A DNA stretch of 64,000 nt from Brevibacillus composti. GTDB lineage: Bacteria > Bacillota > Bacilli > Brevibacillales > Brevibacillaceae. Under the pieces are notes generated by a model, which made no database searches, had not been told where the DNA came from, and saw only the letters and a list, made by a program, of their open reading frames with translations. Positions 48,193 through 57,818 of the stretch are shown here, piece by piece. Position 1 is the stretch's first letter, and every line of letters begins with the position of its first letter. The position numbers and the translations under genes were made by a program. The DNA lies in contig NZ_CP066308.1 in the NCBI RefSeq assembly GCF_016406105.1, positions 1,399,501 to 1,463,500 on the forward strand, read 5' to 3'.

Positions 48193-50354
48193 TGGCTCGA
48201 AAACTACATGAGGTTAGTTTTGCTATAGCGGGAAAACTCTTGTCATCGTTCCAGTCCTCTTTCTCGGCTGCGTCAGGTCGTATCAAAGAGTTGAGCAACA
48301 CTGCAAAAAACACCAAGGACCAACTGAAAAAGTTGGAACAGGAATACAAGAGGGGAGCTGTAACGGCCCAACAGTATGCGGCTGCCCATCAAAAGCTGAC
48401 GAAACAACTCGATGCCGTCATAGCCAAGCAAAAACAGCTCGTAAGCATGCAAAGTAGGTACAATGAAGTTCAAGCGCAACAGCACGAGCTTGCAGGAAAA
48501 TTCGCAACAGTTGGAGTGGCTACGTCACCGTTTCTTCTGGCTGCCAAGCAAGCCATGGACTTCGAGGACGCCATGCTCGGCGTAGCCAAGCAGGCCCAGG
48601 GCGCGCGCGATGAAAATGGCAAGCTGACACAAGTCTACTTCAATATGCGAGATCAGATCCAGAAACTCGGCAGAGAGATCCCTATAGCGACAAACGAGTT
48701 GGCAAAAATGGTCGAAGCCGGTTTGCGGATGGGAATACCAAACGAGAAAATCCTTGAGTTCACCAGGAATACAGCAAAAATGGCGACTGCGTTTGAAATG
48801 CCGGCCGACGAGATTGCCGACTACATGGGAAAAATCTCCAACGTAATGGGCATACCGATCGAGAAACTCGGTCAACTCGGCGATGCAATCAACTGGTTGG
48901 ACGACAACGCCGTGGCCAAAGGGAAAGATATCATTGGTGTTTTACTGCGTACGGGCGGGGTTTTAAAGCAAGTAAACATGAATGCGCAACAAGGAGCAGC
49001 CCTTGCTTCCACCTTCTTGTCTCTTGGGAAGTCAGAGGAAGTGGCCGCGACCGCAACGAATGCCCTGATTCGTGAGCTAGCAATCGCCAACCAGCAGCCG
49101 AAGCGATTCCAAAAGGGGCTAGAGATGCTTGGGCTGACGTCTGAACAGGTTAACAAAGGGATGGTCAAGGACGCCCAGGGAACGATCCTGAAAGTGCTGG
49201 ATCTCATCAATAAGTTGCCAAAAGAGCGGCAGACAGAAGTCACCACTTTGCTTTTTGGAAAAGAGTATGGAGATGATATTGCTGCACTTTCCGGAGCGGT
49301 GGGAGAATATCGCCGGCAGCTTTCTTTGTTGAATGATCCAAAATTGACGGGGTCAATGGGAAGGGAGTTTGAAGCGCGCGCCCAGACTACCTCTGCGCAG
49401 CTCCAAATTCTCAGGAACAAAGCAGCGGAGGTAGGAGTAACACTCGGAAGCGCACTCTTACCCATGGTGAACGAAGCCTTTACAAAGATCGGCAATGTCG
49501 CTATTAAAGTGGCAGAATGGGCGAAGGCAAATCCAGAGTTGGTAAAGACACTTACCCAGATTGCAATTGCGTTGGGTAGTGCACGGTTAGCTTTTCTGTC
49601 GATCACAGGTGTCATCAATATGGTCAAGATAGCTACGCTGGCGCTTAACATGGCCATGGCTGGAAACCCAATTGGCCTTATTGTGATCGCGGTTTCTACT
49701 CTGATTGGAGCGTTGATCTACCTCTATCAAACCAACGATACTGTCAGGAAGAAATTAAATCAGCTATTTGCTTTATTTCGGGAATCTCCTGAGCGAATAT
49801 TGGCGCTCCTTGGACCGATCGGTATGCTGGCGGCAGCCGGCATAAAGTTGTATCAGAACTGGGACCAGATTAAACAGTTTGCTTCTGACTTGTGGGTGAG
49901 CCTTTACAACACGTTCGCCTCTGGCGTGAATAAAGTTGTCGGTGTACTCAACCCTTTGATCCAAAAGTGGAACGAGTTGACAGGTTCAAATGTAGCTCTC
50001 CTGCAGGAGATGGCTCTTGATTATTCGGTCCAGGTACGGAAGATGGGCGAAGCAAAACAAAGGCGGAACCTTGATATTGACGGATCCCATGCGGCCGGCA
50101 TTTCCTATGTTCCGAACAACGGTTATCTCGCAGAGCTGCATCGAGGTGAGCGCGTGCTGACCGCCAGGGAAAACCGGGACTACCTAAGCCTCCGGAGTCC
50201 CTCGGCGGGTGCGCCTATTCAGGTCATCTACTCCCCAACAATCCAGGCAAATGATGTAACCGGGGTAAAGGATTTACTCCAGGAAGATAAGCGCTCGTTT
50301 GAGCAGCAGTACAAAGCTCTTGTTCGCCAGGAAAGGAGGTTGGCATTCATTTGA
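48192..50354 (+). CDS. Tail tape measure protein
   Basis: A 720-residue protein. A coiled-coil N-terminal part (KELSNTAKNTKDQLKKLEQE) is followed by the TP901-type core (QAMDFEDAMLGVAKQAQGAR) and hydrophobic helices near residues 450-560. It sets the length of the tail. The C-terminus has SYVPNNGYLAELHRGERVLT, a common end of such proteins. Its ATG overlaps the frameshifted chaperone stop. Confidence 0.93.
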   Translation: MARKLHEVSFAIAGKLLSSFQSSFSAASGRIKELSNTAKNTKDQLKKLEQEYKRGAVTAQQYAAAHQKLTKQLDAVIAKQKQLVSMQSRYNEVQAQQHELAGKFATVGVATSPFLLAAKQAMDFEDAMLGVAKQAQGARDENGKLTQVYFNMRDQIQKLGREIPIATNELAKMVEAGLRMGIPNEKILEFTRNTAKMATAFEMPADEIADYMGKISNVMGIPIEKLGQLGDAINWLDDNAVAKGKDIIGVLLRTGGVLKQVNMNAQQGAALASTFLSLGKSEEVAATATNALIRELAIANQQPKRFQKGLEMLGLTSEQVNKGMVKDAQGTILKVLDLINKLPKERQTEVTTLLFGKEYGDDIAALSGAVGEYRRQLSLLNDPKLTGSMGREFEARAQTTSAQLQILRNKAAEVGVTLGSALLPMVNEAFTKIGNVAIKVAEWAKANPELVKTLTQIAIALGSARLAFLSITGVINMVKIATLALNMAMAGNPIGLIVIAVSTLIGALIYLYQTNDTVRKKLNQLFALFRESPERILALLGPIGMLAAAGIKLYQNWDQIKQFASDLWVSLYNTFASGVNKVVGVLNPLIQKWNELTGSNVALLQEMALDYSVQVRKMGEAKQRRNLDIDGSHAAGISYVPNNGYLAELHRGERVLTARENRDYLSLRSPSAGAPIQVIYSPTIQANDVTGVKDLLQEDKRSFEQQYKALVRQERRLAFI

Positions 50355-50566
50355 GGACGTATGTAACGGTTCAAGGGGATATGTGGGACGGCATCGCGAA
50401 GAAAACGCTTGGGAGCGAATACTACATGACCGCTCTAATCGATGCAAATCCGCGATATCGGGAGATCGTTATCTTCCCGGCCAACCTCCAGTTGAACATT
50501 CCTGACGCACCAGCGGCTACAGTACCATCTGACCTGCCTCCTTGGAAGCGCGGTGATACAACATGA
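50351..50566 (+). CDS. Tail protein X (gpX-like, LysM-type)
   Basis: A 71-residue protein (TYVTVQGDMWDGIAKKTLGS) of the P2 gpX family with a LysM-like fold. It binds at the tail tip or baseplate. A TTG start overlaps the tape-measure stop. AGGAGG lies upstream (CAGGAAAGGAGGTTGGC). The end overlaps gene D by four bases. Confidence 0.85.
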   Translation: MRTYVTVQGDMWDGIAKKTLGSEYYMTALIDANPRYREIVIFPANLQLNIPDAPAATVPSDLPPWKRGDTT

Positions 50567-51573
50567 ATGCACGAAAAGCCTGGTTGCAGGTCAAGTATAA
50601 CAGCAAGGACATCACAGCCGACCTGCAGCCGCATCTCTTGGGATGGTCCTATACCGATAATCTGAGTGGCCAAGCCGATGATCTGCAAATCACACTTGAA
50701 GATGCAGAGCGAAAATGGATTGGCCCTTGGTTCCCCGAGAAGGGGGCAGTCTTGACAGGAGTCGTCTATAGACAGGACTGGGAGAAGTACGGGATCACGA
50801 ACACCCTTAATATCGGCCAGTTTGAGATCGATGAAGTTGAAGCCAGTCTTCCGCCGTGCGCGGTCTCGATCAAGGGTATATCCGTACCAGAATCATCCTC
50901 CTTGCGCGGCGAGGAGAAACACCAGGCGTGGGAAAAGACGAAGCTGTCTGTGATTGCCGCCGACAAGGCAAGTAAGGCAAAGCTGAAATTGATGTATGAC
51001 GTGGATGACGATCCGGAATATGACCGAGTGGAGCAGACAGGGGAGACGGACCTGTCTTTTTTGATGCGATTGTGCAGCGAAGCGGGGTTGTGCATGAAGG
51101 TAACCGGTACCCAGCTGGTGATCGTCGACGAAGCCAAGTATGAAGCCAACGCTCCGATCGCGATCCTGCAGCCAGTTGACGTGAGTAGTTTCCGCGGAAG
51201 ATCCTCCACCCAAGGCGCTTACCGCTCTTGCCGAGTGGAATATCACAGCCCAAAGGGACGGAGAAACATCGTCTACACCTATACGCCACCTAACGCGCCG
51301 AAGACAGGCAGGACGCTATACGTCAACCAGCGGGTGGCGTCCGTAAAAGAGGCGGAGCGCTTGGCGAAAAAGAAGCTCCGGGAAGCGAACAAGGACGCTA
51401 TGAATGTATCACTAAGTTTGCCCGGGGACACACGGTTTGTCGCCGGTATCACGTTGAGTTTGTCCGGTTTCGGCGCATTTGATGGGAAGTATATCGTAAC
51501 TCGAGCGATGCACACACAGCAGGGCAGGTATGAGACCGGTCTGGAGCTGCGTAGATGTTTGGAGGGGTATTGA
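50563..51573 (+). CDS. Late control D protein (baseplate hub, gpD)
   Basis: A 336-residue P2 gpD family protein, related to the gp27 hub of contractile tails. It shows YTDNLSGQADDLQITLEDAE and SLRGEEKHQAWEKTKLSVIA. It joins the tail tube to the spike. It overlaps gpX upstream and gpV downstream (the stop TGA shares one base with the ATG). Confidence 0.9.
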   Translation: MNARKAWLQVKYNSKDITADLQPHLLGWSYTDNLSGQADDLQITLEDAERKWIGPWFPEKGAVLTGVVYRQDWEKYGITNTLNIGQFEIDEVEASLPPCAVSIKGISVPESSSLRGEEKHQAWEKTKLSVIAADKASKAKLKLMYDVDDDPEYDRVEQTGETDLSFLMRLCSEAGLCMKVTGTQLVIVDEAKYEANAPIAILQPVDVSSFRGRSSTQGAYRSCRVEYHSPKGRRNIVYTYTPPNAPKTGRTLYVNQRVASVKEAERLAKKKLREANKDAMNVSLSLPGDTRFVAGITLSLSGFGAFDGKYIVTRAMHTQQGRYETGLELRRCLEGY

Positions 51574-52106
51574 TGATCAGCAAGTTGATCCGAATAGGGG
51601 TCGTTTCCTCGATCAATCCGACCAAATGTGCTGCTCGGGTGGCTTTTGAGGATCAAGGAAAGAGCGTCTCCCCGGAACTTCCTATCCTTGTGCGCGGCTC
51701 ATTTGGGACAAAGGACTACTGGATGCCAGAACCCGGGGAGCAAGTTTGGTGTTTGTTCAACCCGGCCGGAAACGCGGACGGTATCATTCTAGGATCGGTA
51801 TATTCCGATGCAGACACCCCGCCGGTGACAGACGCTGCGAAACGGCATTTGCAGTTTAAAGACGGGACAAAGATCGAGTATGACGCCAATGCGCACACGC
51901 TTGCCCTGGATGTGAAGGGCCCAATCAAGTTAATCGCAAAGCAAGAAATCCGGGTTGACATCAAAGGCAAGGTGAAAATCATAACGGACGACGAGATCAA
52001 ACTCGTGGCACCAAACAAGCTGATTGTAGACGGCAGTATCGACGTGTCCGGCACTGTGAACACGCAAGTACCGATGGCTCCGGAAACGCCGGCAGAAGGG
52101 AGCTGA
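51573..52106 (+). CDS. Baseplate assembly protein V (spike)
   Basis: A 177-residue gpV-type protein: RIGVVSSINPTKCAARVAFE at the start and an OB-like domain with PEPGEQVWCLF. Its C-terminal part has repeated beta strands (KLIAKQEIRVDIKGKVKIIT) forming a spike. It pierces the cell envelope. The ATG shares a base with the preceding stop. Confidence 0.88.
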   Translation: MISKLIRIGVVSSINPTKCAARVAFEDQGKSVSPELPILVRGSFGTKDYWMPEPGEQVWCLFNPAGNADGIILGSVYSDADTPPVTDAAKRHLQFKDGTKIEYDANAHTLALDVKGPIKLIAKQEIRVDIKGKVKIITDDEIKLVAPNKLIVDGSIDVSGTVNTQVPMAPETPAEGS

Positions 52107-52111
52107 TCGGA

Positions 52112-52519
52112 ATGGGGCAGATAGGCACTTTCGGCGAAATCGTGTTTGAGGTATCCAGCAATAAGATCCTGACTTTTAATGATTTTGCAAGGAGCGGGTC
52201 GGGTAGATGGTCAACTCATGAGATTAATCTACAGAAACCTCTGCCAGAGTTTCACGGCCCCGGACAGGAGGAGATCAGCTTTTCGATACGTCTGGACATC
52301 CAGCTCGGTGTAAATCCTGAAATCGAGCTGGAAAAGCTCCGGAAGATGCGGGATATCGGTGCCATTGCATATCTGATCGTCGGCGGAAGACCAGTGTCCC
52401 AGAATATGTGGCTGCTGGAGTCGTTCCGTGAACAGCACAAAACGCATGACGGCCAAGGGCGATTGCTCGCAGCCATTGTGGATCTTTCGCTGAAAGAATA
52501 TCCGACGCAGGGAGGGTAG
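52112..52519 (+). CDS. Tail protein U (P2 gpU family)
   Basis: A 135-residue protein with FEVSSNKILTFNDFARSGSG and the RWSTHEINLQKP...FHGPG segment typical of P2 gpU. It lies between V and W genes. gpU is a baseplate or tail-completion component. A GGAG-type site overlaps the preceding stop. Confidence 0.85.
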   Translation: MGQIGTFGEIVFEVSSNKILTFNDFARSGSGRWSTHEINLQKPLPEFHGPGQEEISFSIRLDIQLGVNPEIELEKLRKMRDIGAIAYLIVGGRPVSQNMWLLESFREQHKTHDGQGRLLAAIVDLSLKEYPTQGG

Positions 52520-52524
52520 AAAAA

Positions 52525-52842
52525 ATGAGCGTACATGAAGTTACTGGTGAAGCGGCCACCATCAACTTCGCGGCGACGGGCACAGAGGAAATTCTGCAAA
52601 ATGTCAGGACCATCCTGGCGACCATCGCATTTACCTGCCCCCTTGCAAGGGACTTTGCCTGGAATCCTGATGTGGATGCCCCTATCAATGTCGTCCAAGC
52701 ACAGATCATTCAAAGGGTCATGACAGCGATACGCACTTGGGAGCCCCGGGTAGAGGTTGTCAGTATAACCTTTGACGGGGATCCCCTAAACGGCCAACTG
52801 AAACCCAAAGTGAAAGTGAGGATTGCAGATGGCGCGATTTGA
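52525..52842 (+). CDS. Baseplate wedge protein W (gp25-like)
   Basis: A 105-residue protein of the GPW/gp25 family (TEEILQNVRTILATIAFTCP, LARDFAWNPDVD). It starts sheath assembly at the baseplate. GGGAGG precedes the ATG, and its end overlaps the J gene by 14 bases. Confidence 0.87.
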   Translation: MSVHEVTGEAATINFAATGTEEILQNVRTILATIAFTCPLARDFAWNPDVDAPINVVQAQIIQRVMTAIRTWEPRVEVVSITFDGDPLNGQLKPKVKVRIADGAI

Positions 52843-53938
52843 TTTGCCAGACATCACGTTTGCAGAAAAATCCGTGGAACAGATCGAACGGGAAGTGATT
52901 GGTCGTTACGAAGCGGCGATCGGCAAGAAGCTTTCCCCGGCTGATCCGCGGATTCTTTTCCTGAAAGCAATTGTCGCGATGATTGCCCAGCAGCGCAGTG
53001 TGATCGACTATAGCGGCAAGCAAAATCTACTGGCTTATGCCCAGGATGCCTTCCTTGATCATATCGGCGCAGGTATCACGCCGCGGCTCAAAGAGCAGTA
53101 TGCCAAAACGACGATACGATTCCACTTATCTACAAACAAGTCACAAACGATAAAAGTCGGAACCCGGGGGACAGCGGGAGACGGCATTTTTTTCGCGACC
53201 AAAGCAGACGTGACGTTTCCCACAAATCAACTCTACGTGGACATCGAGGCGGAATGCACCGTCCCTGGGGAAATCGGGAATGGGTACCAGCCGGGTGAGA
53301 TCAACCAGCTGGTCGATCCGATCCAGTGGGTGGCCCGAATCGAAAACATTACCACGAGCGAAGGCGGCGCAGATACAGAAGCGGATGATCCGTATGCGGA
53401 GCGGATCAGGATCGCGCCAGAGAGCTTTTCTGTCGCAGGGCCAGAGGGGGCATATCAATTTTTCGCTCGATCGGCCAGCCAGTTGATCGTGGACGTAGCC
53501 GTTCGGAACCCGTCTGACGGCGTTGTGGAGATACGCCCTCTGCTGCAGGGTGGACAACTTCCGGATCAGGAAATGCTTGATTTGGTACTGGCAGCATGTA
53601 GCGAACGAAAAGTAAGGCCACTGACCGACAAGGTGCAGGTGCTAGCTCCAGAACAAGTCAACTATGACCTTACCGTTAGCTACTGGATTCCATCGTCCAT
53701 GGCCAGCTTGGAATCCAGCATCAAAACAGCTGTGGAGCAGGCTGTTGAAGATTACAAAACATGGCAAAAATCCAAACTTGGGCGAGACATCGATCCTTCC
53801 GAGCTGGTGGCCAAGATGAAAGCAGCGGGAGCGAAGCGGGTAGTCGTTACGCTTCCGACCTACCAAAAGATCGAAGACTATCAGGTTGCCGTGGAAAATG
53901 CGGTGACGGTTATGTACGGAGGTCTGGAAGATGACTGA
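52829..53938 (+). CDS. Baseplate assembly protein J
   Basis: A 369-residue gpJ/gp6 family protein, the main wedge protein of the baseplate. It shows AYAQDAFLDHIGAGITPRLK and ADTEADDPYAERIRIAPESF. The ATG at 52829 has GAGG upstream and is preferred to 52823. The 3' end overlaps gene I by eight bases. Confidence 0.92.
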   Translation: MARFDLPDITFAEKSVEQIEREVIGRYEAAIGKKLSPADPRILFLKAIVAMIAQQRSVIDYSGKQNLLAYAQDAFLDHIGAGITPRLKEQYAKTTIRFHLSTNKSQTIKVGTRGTAGDGIFFATKADVTFPTNQLYVDIEAECTVPGEIGNGYQPGEINQLVDPIQWVARIENITTSEGGADTEADDPYAERIRIAPESFSVAGPEGAYQFFARSASQLIVDVAVRNPSDGVVEIRPLLQGGQLPDQEMLDLVLAACSERKVRPLTDKVQVLAPEQVNYDLTVSYWIPSSMASLESSIKTAVEQAVEDYKTWQKSKLGRDIDPSELVAKMKAAGAKRVVVTLPTYQKIEDYQVAVENAVTVMYGGLEDD

Positions 53939-54494
53939 TCTCAGGACTTTTTCGTTGCTGGATATCCTACCTGAAAGCCTTAAAAGTGATCCGGATATCG
54001 CCGCCATGGCCGCCGCACTCTCTCCAGAGCTTCAGGAGATCGCCGCGGCCGTCGATGAGATCATGCTCTGGGCAAACCTTGACAAGCTGCCGGAGCCTCT
54101 GATTGATTTGCTCGCGTGGCAAAAGAATGTGGATTTTTACGATGCCTCATTCCCGTTGGAGAAGAAACGAGAGCTCGTACGCCAATCGGATGAATTCAAG
54201 CGCCGGAAGGGAACACCCTGGGCAGTCGATCAGGTTGTTTCGGCTGCCTTTGATGAATCCCAGGTAACGGAATGGTTCGAATATGGCGGACAGCCTTATC
54301 GTTTCAGAATCACGACCACAGACCGGGTGACAAGTGATAAAAAGCTAATCGATCTCATCCGTGCCGTAAACGCCGTAAAAAACAAGCGCAGCCGCCTGGA
54401 GACGATCACAGTCCGCCGTGATAACCGGATGGAGCTCTACGTCGGCAGCGTTGTGACATCGTTAAAAATACTCACCATTAAGCCAGCAACGTAA
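53931..54494 (+). CDS. Tail protein I (P2 gpI)
   Basis: A 187-residue gpI-like protein (LLDILPESLKSDPDIAAMAA, IDLLAWQKNVDFYDASFPLE, then RKGTPWAVDQVVSAAFDE). It forms part of the baseplate wedge with J and W. GGAGGTCTGGAAG precedes the ATG. Confidence 0.9.
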   Translation: MTDLRTFSLLDILPESLKSDPDIAAMAAALSPELQEIAAAVDEIMLWANLDKLPEPLIDLLAWQKNVDFYDASFPLEKKRELVRQSDEFKRRKGTPWAVDQVVSAAFDESQVTEWFEYGGQPYRFRITTTDRVTSDKKLIDLIRAVNAVKNKRSRLETITVRRDNRMELYVGSVVTSLKILTIKPAT

Positions 54495-54511
54495 AAAGGA
54501 GGGCACACCCT

Positions 54512-55183
54512 GTGGGGCAATACAATGGCGCTGTTCTTACGGAAAAAGGACTGCAGCTCCAAACAAAAGCACAGATGGGTGCAAGACTGCAGTTTACCCG
54601 GATCGCTATCGGCGACGGTTATCCATCCGGCTCACTCACGACAATGACAGAGCTGGTTAACGAGACTATGAGTTTGCCGATATTGGAGCTGAAAAATCTC
54701 GGGGCTGGCCAGACGCAGGTGAAGGCCATGGTCTCCAATCAGGAATTGACAGAGGGGATCTATGTTCGGGAGATCGGTCTTTTTGCCAACGATCCGGACA
54801 TCGGGGAGATCCTCTACGCCGTGGCCAATGCCGGCGCATTGGCTGACTACCTCCCGCCGCCAAATGGGACTGATGTGGTGGAGGAGATTGTGCAGTTCAT
54901 CACCGTAGTCGGGACCGCATCAGATGTGACTGCTGTAATCGACAGCCAGGCGGCAGTGACCGTCACCACATTCAATGAGCATGTAAACGACTCGAACATC
55001 CACATCACCCGCGCTGAATTCGATGCAGCCATATCGAGCCTTCGAAACGAAGTTCAGTTGATCAAGTCTACCTTCCCGGACAGCTTTACAAACAACCTGT
55101 TTACTGAGGACCTGGTGACGATTGACGCAATCGTTCTGACGCACGGCTACTACAACGAGGCGCAGAGTAGGCTGGAGGTGTAA
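54512..55183 (+). CDS. Tail fibre protein (tail-collar type)
   Basis: A 223-residue protein with an N-terminal phage tail-collar domain (GAVLTEKGLQLQTKAQMGAR, then LQFTRIAIGDG) typical of P2-like fibres. The C-terminal third is short and helical, so the receptor-binding tip may be supplied by the next large gene. A GTG start follows AAAAGGAGGGC. Confidence 0.88.
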   Translation: MGQYNGAVLTEKGLQLQTKAQMGARLQFTRIAIGDGYPSGSLTTMTELVNETMSLPILELKNLGAGQTQVKAMVSNQELTEGIYVREIGLFANDPDIGEILYAVANAGALADYLPPPNGTDVVEEIVQFITVVGTASDVTAVIDSQAAVTVTTFNEHVNDSNIHITRAEFDAAISSLRNEVQLIKSTFPDSFTNNLFTEDLVTIDAIVLTHGYYNEAQSRLEV

Positions 55184-55187
55184 TCCT

Positions 55188-55454
55188 GTGAAGATAGGGC
55201 AGTTCAGCGACGGTTTGAAGGTTTTCTTCTGTCCAGGATGCCAAATGCACCACGGATTTGACTCCCGGTGGTTTTTCAATGGCGACTTTGAACGCCCAAC
55301 GATCTCTCCGTCATATCTGGTGACAATCGGCCGTCATCCGGACCCTCCTGATCGATGCCATAGTTTTGTCCGGGATGGACAAATTGAATTTTTAAGTGAT
55401 TGCACCCATTCACTTGCCGGGCAGACGGTAGATTTACCTGATGTGGAGGTGTAG
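55188..55454 (+). CDS. DUF6527 family small protein
   Basis: An 88-residue protein with FFCPGCQMHHGF near the start and conserved WFFNGDFERPTISPSYLV. It belongs to DUF6527, often found beside phage tail fibre genes, and probably binds a metal through Cys and His. A GTG start is used. Unknown function. Confidence 0.75.
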   Translation: MKIGQFSDGLKVFFCPGCQMHHGFDSRWFFNGDFERPTISPSYLVTIGRHPDPPDRCHSFVRDGQIEFLSDCTHSLAGQTVDLPDVEV

Positions 55455-55509
55455 GGAAAATGAGGAAACCTGCCAATAACGGCCATTTTGAGAAGGAAGG
55501 GGGAGGAAT

Positions 55510-57633
55510 ATGCCAAGCGTTACATTATGGAAAAACGTAACATCAATAAAGGACGCTTATGTTTTTCAGGCCAATCCTTCCTACCCACAAGCAGGATTAG
55601 AGTCATATCTCTATGTGGGTAGCCATGGTGGTGGTGGAGCAGGGGATATTTACAGGTCTATGGTGTATTTTGATTTGGGGCAGATTCCGAATAATGTGAT
55701 AATCAACAATGCGACTCTGTATCTAAATCAATCACAAGGGCCGTTTACAGATACTACTCTTGCACTTTATCCGCTATCAGCAGATTGGAATGAGATCACC
55801 GCAAACTGGGGTAATCAACCATCATACAACTCTTCTTACAAGGCAACAGCTACGCTTGGGACAAATACAGGCGGAAAATACATCGATGTGAAGAACATCG
55901 TCCAAGCATGGGTAAATGGCACGATCCCAAACTACGGTTTTTTGATTAAAGATGATGTTGAAAGTACGTCAAAAAACTCATTCAGAACATTCGAGGCGAA
56001 AGACAACACTAACACAATTAGCCAACCACAACTCATAATCGACTACACAATCCCATCAACAGGGAAAAAGCAGGTTGTTATAGAATCGAATTTCGCTTCA
56101 GGTAAAGGCACGCCGAGCAACACATTTACAGCAACAATACAGACAGCAAATCCTGGAGACACTTATATAATCCAAGTTATTAACGCAGTAAACGGAAATG
56201 TCACGACATCAAGTCCAGGGTGGGTAAAACTTGGGCAGTCTTGGAATGGATTTGTATGCGCGGCTTACTTCACAAAAATAGCAAGCGGAGGAAACGACTC
56301 TCCTACGTTTAACACAACAGGAGGAAATACAACTTGGTACAGTCAATGCTTGCGCTTATCGAATGTTAAATCCGTTTCACAGTTGTTCAACAGCTGGTCA
56401 TCTGGCAATACTACTCAATTTTCCGCGACAGGAGGCTCATTGTCCGCTAGTAAGGCGTTGATGATCGGCATGACTGCTGTTCCTACATCGGGATCATGGA
56501 CGCCGCCTCTGAGTGCCAATGAACAATATGACTCATATGACAGTACCACAGGGACAACGGTTAGCTCGTGGGCGAAATACATGTACGATAAGACAACTTA
56601 TTCGGCAAGTGATACAACCTCCACATTCTCGCAGTCTAATATGCTAATGCTAGCGTTGTTTGAAGTTCAACCAAAAACCAATAATCCGCCAACACTCACG
56701 CTGACGAGTCCTACCGATAATCAGACATTAGCGGAAGGTAATGCGCTGCCGATTCAGGGGACGGCTGCGGATCAAGATGTCAACGACAACGTCGTTATCA
56801 AGTACCAGATCAATAATGGACCAATCCGAAATGCAGGGTCAGGCGTATCCGATGGGAGCACGCCTATTTCTTTTGCTCGGACTCTGACATACAGCGGGAA
56901 GCGACTGTATGACGGAACCACGGATGTGGTTGGCTCCGATCTGGCCGAGAACGTGGACCACTTCCTCAAGGTATGGGCAGAGGACGACCAGGGCGGTAAG
57001 AGCGCAGAGGTTACGCGGAACTTCCGCGTCATCTGGAACCGGCCGCCGACCATCTCCGGAACCGACACGGACCTGGGCGTTATAAGCGATCCGCCAAGCC
57101 TGACGTATTCCGTGAGCGATCCTGAGGGACAATCATTCACGATCACGGAGTATCTGGACGGAGAAGTGCTGCGGACGTTCTCGGGTGTGGCCGGTCAGGA
57201 GTATACGGTGACAATCCCGACTGATAAATGGCTCCGCACGTCGCTTGCGCAGCACACGCTGAAAGTCCGCGCGACCGATAGCGCCGGTCAGTTTTCAGAA
57301 CGCACCTACACATTCACGCGGACGGACGACCGGATCGTCTTTGAACTTGATGAACCGTTCCTAACCGACGCGAAGGCCAACCGAGTTTTGTTTACCCTTG
57401 ATGGGGTGATTCCGACAGGAGCCACCCTGCTAGTCGAGGCTTGCAACAACGCTTTCGATGCCGCACCAACGTGGGAGGACATCACAGGACCGGTCTCTGC
57501 GGGGCGCGGGTATGTCTTCCAAAACACCACAAAAACAGCAACAGACTGGGGCATCAATATCCGCGTTAAGATCATGAAAGGAACCGCGACAGAGCCGGTG
57601 ATCATCAACGGTTTTGGGGGTGCATTTGACTGA
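55510..57633 (+). CDS. DNRLRE-domain tail-associated adhesin with Ig-like domains
   Basis: A 707-residue protein. Residues 1-185 form a DNRLRE/carbohydrate-binding-like domain (KDAYVFQANPSYPQAGLESY; DNNTLYLN-type strands with LYPLSADWNEITANW). A middle beta domain follows, then Ig-like repeats from about residue 395 (TLTLTSPTDNQTLAEGNALP). It is probably the receptor-binding or decoration part of the tail. The first 1.2 kb is clearly more AT-rich than the last 0.9 kb, suggesting a fusion of two sources. GGGGGAGG precedes the ATG. Confidence 0.82.
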   Translation: MPSVTLWKNVTSIKDAYVFQANPSYPQAGLESYLYVGSHGGGGAGDIYRSMVYFDLGQIPNNVIINNATLYLNQSQGPFTDTTLALYPLSADWNEITANWGNQPSYNSSYKATATLGTNTGGKYIDVKNIVQAWVNGTIPNYGFLIKDDVESTSKNSFRTFEAKDNTNTISQPQLIIDYTIPSTGKKQVVIESNFASGKGTPSNTFTATIQTANPGDTYIIQVINAVNGNVTTSSPGWVKLGQSWNGFVCAAYFTKIASGGNDSPTFNTTGGNTTWYSQCLRLSNVKSVSQLFNSWSSGNTTQFSATGGSLSASKALMIGMTAVPTSGSWTPPLSANEQYDSYDSTTGTTVSSWAKYMYDKTTYSASDTTSTFSQSNMLMLALFEVQPKTNNPPTLTLTSPTDNQTLAEGNALPIQGTAADQDVNDNVVIKYQINNGPIRNAGSGVSDGSTPISFARTLTYSGKRLYDGTTDVVGSDLAENVDHFLKVWAEDDQGGKSAEVTRNFRVIWNRPPTISGTDTDLGVISDPPSLTYSVSDPEGQSFTITEYLDGEVLRTFSGVAGQEYTVTIPTDKWLRTSLAQHTLKVRATDSAGQFSERTYTFTRTDDRIVFELDEPFLTDAKANRVLFTLDGVIPTGATLLVEACNNAFDAAPTWEDITGPVSAGRGYVFQNTTKTATDWGINIRVKIMKGTATEPVIINGFGGAFD

Positions 57634-57794
57634 TGAAAATCCAAAATCCTAAGCCCATCTCACAGATACGCGAAGAGGAGCGCATACTTGCTGAAAAAGA
57701 GGTGAAAATTGCTCAGTTGGATGCCGAAACTCAAACACTTAAAGAACAAAACGCGGTCATGCAGGAAACCATCAATTTCCTGCTTGGACTATAA
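57633..57794 (+). CDS. Small coiled-coil tail-region protein
   Basis: A 53-residue helical, charged protein (ISQIREEERILAEKEVKIAQ) whose ATG overlaps the preceding TGA. Small coiled-coil proteins often stand between fibre and XkdX genes. Unknown function; translation is coupled to the adhesin. Confidence 0.65.
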   Translation: MKIQNPKPISQIREEERILAEKEVKIAQLDAETQTLKEQNAVMQETINFLLGL

Positions 57795-57818
57795 AATTAC
57801 TAAAAGGAGAGATGCTTT

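Noticed and set aside
55460-55540. A 26-codon frame between the DUF6527 and adhesin genes
   Set aside because: It runs into the start of the adhesin gene; its weak site is more simply part of the leader of that gene.
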